64,000 nt of DNA from Oceanospirillum linum (GTDB taxonomy: Bacteria > Pseudomonadota > Gammaproteobacteria > Pseudomonadales > Halomonadaceae): the NCBI RefSeq assembly GCF_001995095.2, contig NZ_MTSD02000005.1:124001-188000 (forward strand). Reading direction: 5' to 3'. The notes below the pieces were generated by a model. The model was not told the DNA's origin. It ran no database searches and worked only from the letters and a program-made list of their open reading frames with translations. The position numbers and the translations under genes were made by a program. Position 1 is the stretch's first letter. Each line of letters opens with the position of its first letter. Of the stretch, positions 16,706 through 25,190 are shown in pieces.

Positions 16706-17676
16706 CTCACCGGTACCTGTTGTAATAGATGAGCGATTACCTGATCGGCACTGAAGCCAGCGGCCTCTGCTTCGTAGCGGAGCAGCAATCGGTGACGAAA
16801 AACATCCGGCACCATTACCTGAACATCTTCAGGCGTTACAAAATCACGGCCATCAAGCCAGGCGTGGGCTCGTGAACAGCGATCCAGAGCTAATGTGGCG
16901 CGGGGACTAACACCATACTCAATCCATTGAGCCAGGTCCTTGTTGTAACGATCCGGACGACGGGTGGCATCCACAAGGTGCACAATATATTGCTCGATGC
17001 TTTCCGCCATGTAGATCTCCAGCACCTCTTTCCGGCCCTGAATAATCTCCTGCTGACTGACTGACGGCAATACGTTGCTGTTCTGTGGAGATGACAATAT
17101 CTCTTTTTGCTCGTTACGGATCAGGCGTAAAATTTCAAGCTCTGCATCGGCACTGGGATAACTCAGGTTGGTATGTAACAGGAAGCGATCGAGCTGTGCC
17201 TCCGGGAGCGGGTAGGTGCCTTCCTGCTCTATCGGATTTTGAGTCGCCATGACAAGAAAGGTTTCCGGCAGGGAATAGCTGGTATTACCGACGGTAACCT
17301 GGCGTTCTGCCATTGCCTCAAGCAGTGCTGCCTGTACCTTGGCAGGAGCTCGATTAATCTCATCCGCCAACACAAAATGGTTAAACACAGGGCCCTGTTG
17401 GAAGCTGAAGCTGTTGTGTTCCGGACGGTAGATATCTGTACCGGTAATATCAGCCGGTAGCAGGTCAGGGGTAAACTGAATGCGCTGAAAATCACCTTCA
17501 AGGCAATCAGATAGCGACTTGATAGCCTTGGTCTTGGCAAGGCCGGGAGGGCCCTCCACCAGCAAATGGCCGTCGGCCAGTAAAGCAATCAATAAACGAC
17601 TGAGCAGTGTTTCCTGCCCGATAATCTGGCTTTTTAAGTGGTCATTCAGAGACTGAAAGGCGTCGCGAACACTCAT
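16702..17676 (-). CDS. moxR: MoxR-family AAA+ ATPase
   Basis: A 324-residue AAA+ ATPase with Walker A GPPGLAKT (residues 42-49), Walker B FVLADEINRAP (about 105-115), sensor 1 (MATQNP) and the arginine-finger region (LDRFLL). MoxR proteins act as chaperones for VWA-domain proteins, here probably BatA and BatB. It is the first gene of the minus-strand operon moxR-DUF58-DUF4381-batA-batB-batD, and so probably sets its expression. A promoter must lie in the 480-base gap before gdhB. Confidence 0.92.
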   Translation of the reverse strand: MSVRDAFQSLNDHLKSQIIGQETLLSRLLIALLADGHLLVEGPPGLAKTKAIKSLSDCLEGDFQRIQFTPDLLPADITGTDIYRPEHNSFSFQQGPVFNHFVLADEINRAPAKVQAALLEAMAERQVTVGNTSYSLPETFLVMATQNPIEQEGTYPLPEAQLDRFLLHTNLSYPSADAELEILRLIRNEQKEILSSPQNSNVLPSVSQQEIIQGRKEVLEIYMAESIEQYIVHLVDATRRPDRYNKDLAQWIEYGVSPRATLALDRCSRAHAWLDGRDFVTPEDVQVMVPDVFRHRLLLRYEAEAAGFSADQVIAHLLQQVPVS

Positions 17677-18155
17677 GGTTATCCTTGTATCGTCAGGGTG
17701 TTGTTTATTTGTTGTTTATGGATAAGCACACTTACCTGTGGCTTTATTAATTATGCCATATTCAGATAAAGGCTGATTCAATACCTATACCTGTAAGACT
17801 GCAGTAATGTCAGCGAGTATAGCGAGATTGCTTTCTGGCTGGCTAGCATCTGATCAACGAATTGAGCATGGGTTCCGTTAAAAGTAGTGCCTTGGTTCTT
17901 AAACTAAACTTTGACCCGGTTGAAACAGATACGCATTTTAAAGCTGTTTGGGTGCTGTTTTACGCTCTGGGAGCAATCTCCTATGTTGTTCGCTTCTCCC
18001 CCTATGCTTTTTTGTAATAGATCATCGGTACAACGGTTGATTTGTACTATGTTTTGAACAAAGCTATCTCTATATTGGACAGGATCTTATGTCTGTTTTT
18101 TATGGATTTAAATCACATAAAGTCATCCCGGAATCATCCCTGAGGTTAATTGACG
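17677..18155. other. Divergent promoter region between moxR and gdhB
   Basis: No gene supported. The sequence is AT-rich with no near-consensus promoter I would defend. The gdhB ribosome site (TGAGGT, 18141-18146) is at the right edge. Confidence 0.5.
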
Positions 18156-21100
18156 ATGTATCAAGCCAGTGAAGGTCACAAACAGTTTCTCGGTCTTCTG
18201 GAAGACCAGCTTGCACAAAAGTTTTCTGAAAAACAGGCAAAAGATATCAGTACTTTTGCCGGCCTGTATTACGCATCGGCTTCTTTGGAGGAGCTGGCTG
18301 AACGTCGTTCGGACGATCTGTATGGCGCAACGGTATCTGCGTGGAATTTTGTCCAGAAGCATGATGATAATGAACCGAAAATCCGTGTCTACAATCCTGA
18401 TTTTGAACAGCATGGCTGGCAGTCAACCCATACTGTTATTGAGGTCTTGCACCGGGATATGGCTTTTCTGGTGGACTCCATACGTATCGAACTGAATCGG
18501 CGGGGTTTGACGGTTCATTCGATCCATAATGCGGTTCTGAACTTTCTGCGGGATGATAAAGGACAGATGACAGATCTGAAGGGCCGTCTTGACAGCTCTG
18601 AAGATACAGGTTGTGCTGAGTCACTGATCTATATTGAAGTTGATCGCCACACTGACCAGGCTGAGCTGGATGAGCTGTCTGCCAGCCTGGCGGCAGTTTT
18701 GTCGGAGGTTTCCACTGCAGTTGATGATTTTGACGCTATGGAGCAGAAGTGCTTTGAACTGTGTGATGCGCTTGCGTCCAGTCATCCTGAGCATTTGTCC
18801 GATGAGGATGTGAACGAAGCAGTCGACTTCCTGAAGTGGCTGAATGATGAACACTTTACCTTCCTGGGTTATGACGAATACGATGTTGCCGATGACAATG
18901 GCAAGAAGGTTCTGAAGCTGGTTTCTGGTTCTGAAATGGGGGTTCTAAAGCTGGATGACCCCCGTTACAACCCTCAGGACCGTAATGAGCTGGCGCTCGA
19001 TGGTCGTCAGTTTGTATTGATTCCCGAGCTGCTGACTTTTGCTAAAGCCCCTGAACATGCTCGTGTTCATCGCCCGGCATACCCTGACTATATTCGTATC
19101 AAACGCTTTGATGAGAAAGGCAACCTGGTGGGGGAGAGTCGCTTCCTCGGGTTGTATACGGCCTCAGTTTATAATGAAACACCCCGTAATGTACCTATCC
19201 TGCGCAAGAAGATACAGGCGGTACTTGAAGCATCCGGCCTGGATCCAAACGGGCACAATGGAAAGCAGCTGATTCAGATTCTGGAGGTTTATCCCCGTGA
19301 TGACCTGTTCCAGATAAGCCTGCCTGAACTGACAGAAACAGCAGTTGCTATTATGAACATCCGTGAGCGGCCTAAGGTGCGCTTGTTTATCCGTGAAGAC
19401 CGTTTCGGCAAACTGTTCTCCTGCCTGGTTTATGTGCCCCGTGATATCTTCAGCACTGAGCTGCGCCATAAACTGCGTGATCTGCTGTGTGAAGAGCTGG
19501 ATGCCCACGGTAACGAATTCCACACCTATTTCTCCGAATCCGTTCTGGCTCGTTCTCAGCTGATCCTGCGCTTCAATGGTGATACACCGCCTAAGTACGA
19601 TATTCGTGCCATCGAGAAAAAAGTGATTCAGGTGGTTCGCTCCTGGAGTGACGATCTGGCTGAGGCCCTGGTGGAAGGTTATGGCGAGGAGAAGGCCAAC
19701 GCTTATCTGCGCCTTTATCGTGATGCGTTCCCCGCAAGTTACCGGGAGGATTACAGCCCGCGAACAGCGGTCTTTGATATCGGCTATATTGATGAGCTGA
19801 ATGACACCCGGTCAGTCACGATGTCCTTTTACCGCCAGCTGGAAGCAGAAAATAATCATCTGCAGTTTAAGTTGTTTCACAAAAACGAACAGCTGCCTCT
19901 GTCCGATGTTATCCCTGTATTAGAGAACCTGGGGATGCGCGTTGTCGGAGAGCATCCATACGAAATTGCCCGCAGTGATGGCGATATCATCTGGGTGCAT
20001 GACTTCTCTCTGGAGCCTTCCTCCGGTCGTATGGATGCGCCTTTGGTTGAGGTGCGTGATGTTTTCCAGGAAGCCTTTGAACAGATCTGGAACGGCTCTG
20101 CAGAAAATGACAGCTTTAACCGCCTGGTACTGACATCTCGCCTGAACTGGCGTCAGGTTACAGTGTTGCGTGCTTATGCCAAGTATATGAAGCAGATTCG
20201 CTTCAGTTTTGGACAGAGCTATATCGCAACGACATTAGGCAATCATGCGGGGATTACCAGCATGCTGCTTGAGCTGTTCAGTTTGCGCTTTGATCCCAGT
20301 GCAAATTATACCGAAGGAGCTGAAGAAGCTCTGGTCAACCGCATTACTGAGGCGTTGGATCAGGTTCAGTCTCTGACAGAAGATATGATTCTCCGCCGCT
20401 ATATGCAGCTGATGTTGGCGACTCTGCGTACCAACTTTTACCAACTGGACAGCAGCGGCAATATTAAATCTTACGTGTCGTTTAAGTTAGATACCCATAA
20501 GATTCCTGATGTACCTCTGCCCCGGCCAATGTTTGAGATCTTCGTTTACTCTCCACGGGTGGAAGGTGTTCACCTGCGCGGTGGCAAAGTAGCCCGTGGT
20601 GGCCTGCGCTGGTCTGATCGTCATGAAGACTTCCGTACCGAAGTGCTTGGTCTGGTTAAAGCCCAGCAGGTTAAGAACTCTGTCATCGTACCGGTTGGTG
20701 CGAAAGGTGGCTTCGTCAGCAAGTGTCCACCTGCAAGCGGTGACCGTGATGATATCCTGCAGGAAGGTATCGCGTGTTATAAAACCTTTATCAACGCCCT
20801 GTTGGATATCACCGATAACCTGATTGAGGGTGAAGTGGTTCCACCAAAGCAGGTTGTGCGTCACGATGAAGACGATCCGTACCTGGTTGTTGCAGCGGAT
20901 AAAGGTACAGCGACCTTCTCTGATATTGCCAACGGCATCTCACTGGAGCACGGTTTCTGGCTGAAAGATGCTTTCGCATCCGGTGGTGCTAACGGTTACG
21001 ACCATAAGAAAATGGGTATTACGGCCCGTGGTGCCTGGGTTTCTGTACAGCGTCACTTCCGTGAATTTGATCATGATGTCCAGAACGAAGATTTCACGGT

Positions 21101-23003
21101 TGTCGGTATTGGCGATATGAGTGGTGATGTATTCGGTAATGGCATGCTGCTGTCTGAGCACATTCAGTTGGTCTGCGCGTTTAACCACCTGCATATTTTT
21201 GTAGACCCGAATCCGGATGCTCTGAGCAGCTTCCGTGAGCGTCAGCGCTTGTTTGACCTACCGCGTTCAAGCTGGGCAGACTACAACGCGAAACTGATCT
21301 CTGAGGGCGGTGGTATTTTCTCCCGTTCTGCGAAATCCATTGTGGTTACACCTCAGATGAAGGCCCGCTTTGATATTCAGGAAGACCACCTGTCACCGAA
21401 TGACCTGATCTCTGCGGTTCTGAAGGCACCGGTTGATCTGATCTGGAATGGTGGTATCGGTACCTACGTTAAAGCAACCACTGAAAGTCATGCAGATGCG
21501 GGTGATAAGGCTAATGATGGTCTGCGTATCAATGGTAATCAGATGCGTGCCCGTGTACTGGGTGAAGGTGGTAACCTGGGTGTCACTCAGCGGGCCCGGA
21601 TCGAATATGGTCTGCATGGTGGTGCGTCCAACACTGACTTCATCGATAACGCCGGTGGTGTGGATTGCTCTGACCATGAGGTTAACATCAAGATTTTGCT
21701 GGCTGAGCTGGTAGAACAGGGTGATATGACTGAGAAGCAGCGTAATAAGCTGCTGGAAGCGATGACCGAAGAAGTTGGTGATCTGGTTCTGAAGAATAAC
21801 TATAGCCAGTCTCAGGCACTGAGTTTGGCTAAGATCATGGCGAAAGAGGGTATCGGCCAATTCAGACGCTTTATTAATGCTCTGGAAAGTGAAGGTAAAC
21901 TGAATCGTGAGCTGGAATTTATTCCGGCTGATGATGTGCTGTTGGAGCGTTTTAATCAGGGTGAAGGTCTGACCCGGGCTGAACTGTCGGTACTGATCTC
22001 TTATGCTAAGTCTGATCTGAAGCAGGCCTTGTTGGCAACAGAGGTACCGGATGACAGCTTTATCGAGCGAGAAGTTGAACGTGCCTTCCCTCGGGTTCTG
22101 ATGGAGAAGTACAAGCCGGCCATGTACAACCACCGACTGAAGCGTGAGATTGTTTCCACGCAGCTGGCAAATGATCTGATTGATCACGGTGGTATTGCCT
22201 TTATTCATCGCCTGATCGACTCTTCCGGTGCTGAAGCGGCTGAGATTGCACGTGCCTATGTGGTCACCCGTGAGGTGTTTGGTATCCATAGTCTATGGAG
22301 CCAGATCGAGGAACTGGACAACCGCGTCAGCAGCTCTGTTCAGTATGAGATGATGCTGGAACTGATGCGCCTGATTCGCCGGGCAACCCGTTGGTTCCTG
22401 CGGCCGCACCTGGCGAACCTTCCGGTTCGTGATGCGATTGAGCTGTATGAACCTAAAGTTCGTATGCTGAGTGAAGGCATCGGCGAGCGTCTGCGGGGAG
22501 CTCAGTTGGAAAACTGGAGCAAGCGGCGTGAAGACCTGATTAGTAAAGGTGTTCCTGAAGCATTGGCCGATCAGGTTGCTGCAACTTCCGGGCTTTACTC
22601 TTTACTGGGAGTTGTTGAAGCGGAACGTTCAACCGGTGAAAAACTTCAACGTGTTGCTGAAGTGTACTTCGAGCTGGGGCATCAACTGGATCTGCAGTGG
22701 ATCAGTCAGAAAATCACTCAGTTGGATGTTCATGATAGCTGGGAAGCATTAGCCCGGGAAACTTTCCGTGATGACCTGGATTGGCAAAGTCGGGCGCTGG
22801 CTATCAGTGTCCTGCAGATGGAGGATGGCGCATTAGATGTTGAAGGCCGTGTGACCCAGTGGATGAAGCGACATCAGCATCAGGTTAATCGCTGGCAGAC
22901 GATTCTGCAGGAGATCGAAACTGGCAACAAAGCTGACTTCCCAATCTACTCTGTGGCCATGCGCGAGCTTTTTGACTTGGCACAGATGCAGATGGAAGCA
23001 TAA
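18156..23003 (+). CDS. gdhB: Large NAD-dependent glutamate dehydrogenase
   Basis: This enzyme oxidatively deaminates glutamate to 2-oxoglutarate with NAD+, a catabolic route. The 1615-residue length equals the class of about 180 kDa seen in Pseudomonas and Streptomyces. A long regulatory N-terminal half with ACT-like segments precedes the catalytic core. The core holds GGKVARGGLRWSDRHEDFRT (from about residue 808), the lysine-bearing VPVGAKGGFV, and the nucleotide-binding VVGIGDMSGDVFGNG (about 983-997). A long C-terminal helical extension follows. I chose ATG 18156 because GAGGT is 10 bases upstream; a TTG at 18150 is too close. A DUF2835 gene follows within 11 bases and shares its terminator. 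Confidence 0.95.
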   Translation: MYQASEGHKQFLGLLEDQLAQKFSEKQAKDISTFAGLYYASASLEELAERRSDDLYGATVSAWNFVQKHDDNEPKIRVYNPDFEQHGWQSTHTVIEVLHRDMAFLVDSIRIELNRRGLTVHSIHNAVLNFLRDDKGQMTDLKGRLDSSEDTGCAESLIYIEVDRHTDQAELDELSASLAAVLSEVSTAVDDFDAMEQKCFELCDALASSHPEHLSDEDVNEAVDFLKWLNDEHFTFLGYDEYDVADDNGKKVLKLVSGSEMGVLKLDDPRYNPQDRNELALDGRQFVLIPELLTFAKAPEHARVHRPAYPDYIRIKRFDEKGNLVGESRFLGLYTASVYNETPRNVPILRKKIQAVLEASGLDPNGHNGKQLIQILEVYPRDDLFQISLPELTETAVAIMNIRERPKVRLFIREDRFGKLFSCLVYVPRDIFSTELRHKLRDLLCEELDAHGNEFHTYFSESVLARSQLILRFNGDTPPKYDIRAIEKKVIQVVRSWSDDLAEALVEGYGEEKANAYLRLYRDAFPASYREDYSPRTAVFDIGYIDELNDTRSVTMSFYRQLEAENNHLQFKLFHKNEQLPLSDVIPVLENLGMRVVGEHPYEIARSDGDIIWVHDFSLEPSSGRMDAPLVEVRDVFQEAFEQIWNGSAENDSFNRLVLTSRLNWRQVTVLRAYAKYMKQIRFSFGQSYIATTLGNHAGITSMLLELFSLRFDPSANYTEGAEEALVNRITEALDQVQSLTEDMILRRYMQLMLATLRTNFYQLDSSGNIKSYVSFKLDTHKIPDVPLPRPMFEIFVYSPRVEGVHLRGGKVARGGLRWSDRHEDFRTEVLGLVKAQQVKNSVIVPVGAKGGFVSKCPPASGDRDDILQEGIACYKTFINALLDITDNLIEGEVVPPKQVVRHDEDDPYLVVAADKGTATFSDIANGISLEHGFWLKDAFASGGANGYDHKKMGITARGAWVSVQRHFREFDHDVQNEDFTVVGIGDMSGDVFGNGMLLSEHIQLVCAFNHLHIFVDPNPDALSSFRERQRLFDLPRSSWADYNAKLISEGGGIFSRSAKSIVVTPQMKARFDIQEDHLSPNDLISAVLKAPVDLIWNGGIGTYVKATTESHADAGDKANDGLRINGNQMRARVLGEGGNLGVTQRARIEYGLHGGASNTDFIDNAGGVDCSDHEVNIKILLAELVEQGDMTEKQRNKLLEAMTEEVGDLVLKNNYSQSQALSLAKIMAKEGIGQFRRFINALESEGKLNRELEFIPADDVLLERFNQGEGLTRAELSVLISYAKSDLKQALLATEVPDDSFIEREVERAFPRVLMEKYKPAMYNHRLKREIVSTQLANDLIDHGGIAFIHRLIDSSGAEAAEIARAYVVTREVFGIHSLWSQIEELDNRVSSSVQYEMMLELMRLIRRATRWFLRPHLANLPVRDAIELYEPKVRMLSEGIGERLRGAQLENWSKRREDLISKGVPEALADQVAATSGLYSLLGVVEAERSTGEKLQRVAEVYFELGHQLDLQWISQKITQLDVHDSWEALARETFRDDLDWQSRALAISVLQMEDGALDVEGRVTQWMKRHQHQVNRWQTILQEIETGNKADFPIYSVAMRELFDLAQMQMEA

Positions 23004-23013
23004 AATATGCTTT

Positions 23014-23235
23014 ATGCAGGAAGTTATTATTTCACTCAGTTTGAGTGCTGAAAAATATCTGGAGTACTACCGGGGTTATGCCTCAGGTGTAATCGCTTAC
23101 GATACCCTTGGCAGGCGGGTACAGTTACCCGCCTCCGTGTTGCGCCAGTTTGTTACCCATAAGGGTATTCAAGGGGTGTTCAGGGTAAAATTCGGAGCCG
23201 GTAATAAATTCCAGAGTATAGAAAGGGTAGCCTGA
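23014..23235 (+). CDS. DUF2835 family protein
   Basis: A 73-residue protein with the complete DUF2835 pattern: ISLSLSAEKYLEYYRG, then RRVQLPASVLRQFVTHKGIQG, then FRVKFGAGNKFQSIERV. The function is unknown. It begins 11 bases after the gdhB stop and lies in front of a terminator whose stem contains its stop codon, so it is probably co-transcribed with gdhB. The frame is open upstream into gdhB, but only the part from 23014 is family-like. Confidence 0.83.
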   Translation: MQEVIISLSLSAEKYLEYYRGYASGVIAYDTLGRRVQLPASVLRQFVTHKGIQGVFRVKFGAGNKFQSIERVA

Positions 23236-23253
23236 AGAGGCTGCCCTTTTTTT
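23224..23253 (+). terminator. Terminator of the gdhB-DUF2835 unit
   Basis: AGGGTAGCCT/AGGCTGCCCT stem (one G-U pair) with a GAAG tetraloop and seven T. The DUF2835 stop codon is inside the hairpin. Confidence 0.88.
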
Positions 23254-23390
23254 ATTTATTCTGACGCTTTTACTCATCAATTTTTTTAACGCCTCTCAAC
23301 CTTTCCACCGTTAATGCTTTTAATGCGCTGTCAGCGTATAATTTTGCCGTTTTACATCCGCTTTGATGCATCGCTTTCAGGAGTCCTGTC

Positions 23391-24431
23391 ATGTACGGTT
23401 TAGCGCGCAATATTCTGTTCCGTTTTTCTGGTGAAACGGCCCATGAGCTGGCTTTGGATGGCCTGAATGCCGCCAATCGTCTGGGTGTTTTGTCGCCGTT
23501 TGTGGCAAAGCCGGTAAATGCGCCGGTTGAAGTGATGGGGATTCAGTTCCCAAATGCAGTGGGGATGGCTGCAGGGTTAGATAAAAATGCGGATTATCTG
23601 GATGCGCTAGGTGCCCTGGGCTTCGGTTTTGTTGAGGTGGGTACCGTAACTCCCAAGCCTCAGCCGGGTAACGACAAGCCGCGTCTGTTCCGTATCCCGG
23701 AAAAAGAAGCCATCATCAACCGGATGGGCTTCAACAACAAAGGTGTACATCATCTGGTTGAGCAGGTTAAGAAGCGTAAATTTCAGGGCATCGTCGGTAT
23801 CAATATCGGTAAGAACCTGACCACCTCTGTGGATGATGCTGAAAAAGATTATCTGTATTGCCTGAAAGAGGTTTACCCACACGCTGACTATGTGACGGTT
23901 AATATTTCTTCCCCGAACACTCCGGGGCTGCGTACGCTTCAGTTTGGTGAAACCCTGGAAGCGCTACTGCGGGCACTAAAAGAAGAGCAGACATGTTTGG
24001 CTGAGCAGCATCAGCGCTATGTACCCATTGCGGTTAAGATCGCACCTGACATGACCGACGAAGAGATCCGGCTGGTAGCGGACAATATCCGTAATCAGAA
24101 GATGGATGCAGTAATTGCGACCAATACGACTCTGGATCGCGATGCTGTGCTGGGGCTGGATAATGCAGAGGAAGCAGGCGGTTTGAGTGGTAAACCGGTG
24201 CGTGATAAATCAACCCATGTGATCCGTGTTTTGGCAGAGGCCCTAAAAGGTGATCTGCCAATTATTGGTGTAGGTGGTATTGATTGTGCTGAGGCCGCTT
24301 GCGAGAAAATTGAAGCGGGGGCCAGCCTGGTTCAGGTTTATACCGGTTTTATTTATCAGGGGCCAAAGCTGGTTAAAGAAGCCGCTGAAGCGGTTGCTGC
24401 CCAGCAAGCTTGTATGAAGAAGGCTGAGTAA
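23391..24431 (+). CDS. pyrD: Dihydroorotate dehydrogenase (quinone), class 2
   Basis: PyrD oxidises dihydroorotate to orotate in pyrimidine synthesis, using FMN and membrane quinone. The 346-residue length and N-terminal amphipathic helix (MYGLARNILFRFSGETAHEL) mark the membrane-associated class 2 type. The substrate motif (NRMGFNNKG), the catalytic serine in NISSPNTPGL (S174, equivalent to S175 in E. coli) and the FMN phosphate-binding GVGGI and QVYTGFIY segments are present. A ribosome site (CAGGAG) stands 6 bases before the ATG. It is convergent with rmf, a neighbourhood also seen in Pseudomonas. Confidence 0.97.
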   Translation: MYGLARNILFRFSGETAHELALDGLNAANRLGVLSPFVAKPVNAPVEVMGIQFPNAVGMAAGLDKNADYLDALGALGFGFVEVGTVTPKPQPGNDKPRLFRIPEKEAIINRMGFNNKGVHHLVEQVKKRKFQGIVGINIGKNLTTSVDDAEKDYLYCLKEVYPHADYVTVNISSPNTPGLRTLQFGETLEALLRALKEEQTCLAEQHQRYVPIAVKIAPDMTDEEIRLVADNIRNQKMDAVIATNTTLDRDAVLGLDNAEEAGGLSGKPVRDKSTHVIRVLAEALKGDLPIIGVGGIDCAEAACEKIEAGASLVQVYTGFIYQGPKLVKEAAEAVAAQQACMKKAE

Positions 24432-24454
24432 CAAGGTTTGTTGGGTGTACTAAA

Positions 24455-24476
24455 AAGGCTCGCATTGGCGAGCCTT
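24455..24476 (+). terminator. Hairpin between pyrD and rmf
   Basis: A perfect 9-base stem AAGGCTCGC/GCGAGCCTT with loop ATTG. On the plus strand it is followed by AGCGTTATT, a poor T run; on the minus strand by TTTTAG. It probably ends both convergent genes. Confidence 0.65.
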
Positions 24477-24541
24477 AGCGTTATTCTGATATAAACCGTA
24501 TGGCCTGAGCTCCAGCCTGTGGGCTGTCAGATACTTCGAAC

Positions 24542-24751
24542 CTATGGCAGGACGGTGGGATTCTTATGGATTCCTGAGACACCTGTCATACCCGCCCATG
24601 AATCAGCGCGGCCTTCTCGCCATCCGCTCATCCAGTATTGCCGGGCATCAATATTACTGTTTGGGCATAAATCCCGGGATTTTCCGGATACGCCTGCTTG
24701 GTAACCACGTAAAAAAGATCGTTGGGCAGGGTCTCTTTTTTGTCTTTTCAT
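24542..24751 (-). CDS. rmf: Ribosome modulation factor
   Basis: RMF binds 70S ribosomes in stationary phase and promotes inactive 100S dimers. The N-terminal MKRQKRD is identical to E. coli RMF, followed by RGYQAGVSGKSRDLCP and WMSGWREGRADSWAG, the two conserved blocks. At 69 residues it is slightly longer than the E. coli protein because of a GMTGVSGIHKNPTVLP tail. A ribosome site GAGG lies 11 bases before the ATG. The immediate 5' flank folds into a three-way junction (listed next), so post-transcriptional control is plausible. Confidence 0.95.
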   Translation of the reverse strand: MKRQKRDPAQRSFLRGYQAGVSGKSRDLCPNSNIDARQYWMSGWREGRADSWAGMTGVSGIHKNPTVLP

Positions 24752-24778
24752 AGTGAGTAACGCCTCGTAACTATCTGT

Positions 24779-24892
24779 GGAGTTTGTCGGATCACCGTGC
24801 TCTGTTGAGTTTTCACGGCAGGCCAGGTTTTATGGCCTCTGACAAACACTCCCTAAATGTAAAGTCCTGTGGCACCAGGGTGCCTTTTTTTT
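24779..24892. ncRNA. Structured RNA candidate flanking rmf
   Basis: A three-way junction can be drawn. The closing stem is GGAGTTTGTC (24779-24788) with GACAAACACTCC (24841-24852), with a 2-base bulge. Arm one is CCGTG/CACGG (24795-24818) and arm two AGGCCA/TGGCCT (24820-24838). Both strands can form it. On the minus strand it sits 27 bases before the rmf start, as a 5' leader; a published 'rmf RNA motif' occupies this place in Pseudomonas. On the plus strand the junction is followed by a canonical terminator, GGCAC-CAGG-GTGCC (24871-24884) plus eight T, though no plus-strand gene precedes it. It could therefore be an rmf leader, a separate small RNA, or both. Strand is left open. Confidence 0.5.
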
Positions 24893-25190
24893 CAGGTCCG
24901 GGATCAGATCGCATCAGATCTGAAAGACATCAGGTTTCTTTAACCTCCGGTCTGATGTTGAAGTACACTCTTAAAACTAAAATGAGCCTGTACTTTTAAT
25001 GACCTGTTTAGGGGTTTAGAGTTCACTGTGTTTTACGACGTTTGCGCAAAATCTGCGGCAACAACTTAGTTGTAGTGGAATTGTCATACTTTGTCGAACA
25101 CCTTTTTTTCATAATCCTGTAGCTGCTTAGTCGGTGCAGGAATAACGAAACATGCTAATAAAGTTAGCCTGTTGAATTGGCTGGGAAATA
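24893..25190. other. Upstream region of rlmKL with three successive inverted repeats
   Basis: No gene. Three hairpins follow one another: TCAGATC/GATCTGA (24904-24923), ACATCAG/CTGATGT (24927-24958) and AAGTACA/TGTACTT (24961-24995). They may belong to a long minus-strand leader of rmf or to its promoter control. The last 150 bases before rlmKL are unremarkable. Confidence 0.45.

Noticed and set aside
21393-22289. 298-codon frame antisense to gdhB
   Set aside because: It lies wholly within a strongly conserved catalytic gene and has no family sequence; a shadow of biased codon use.
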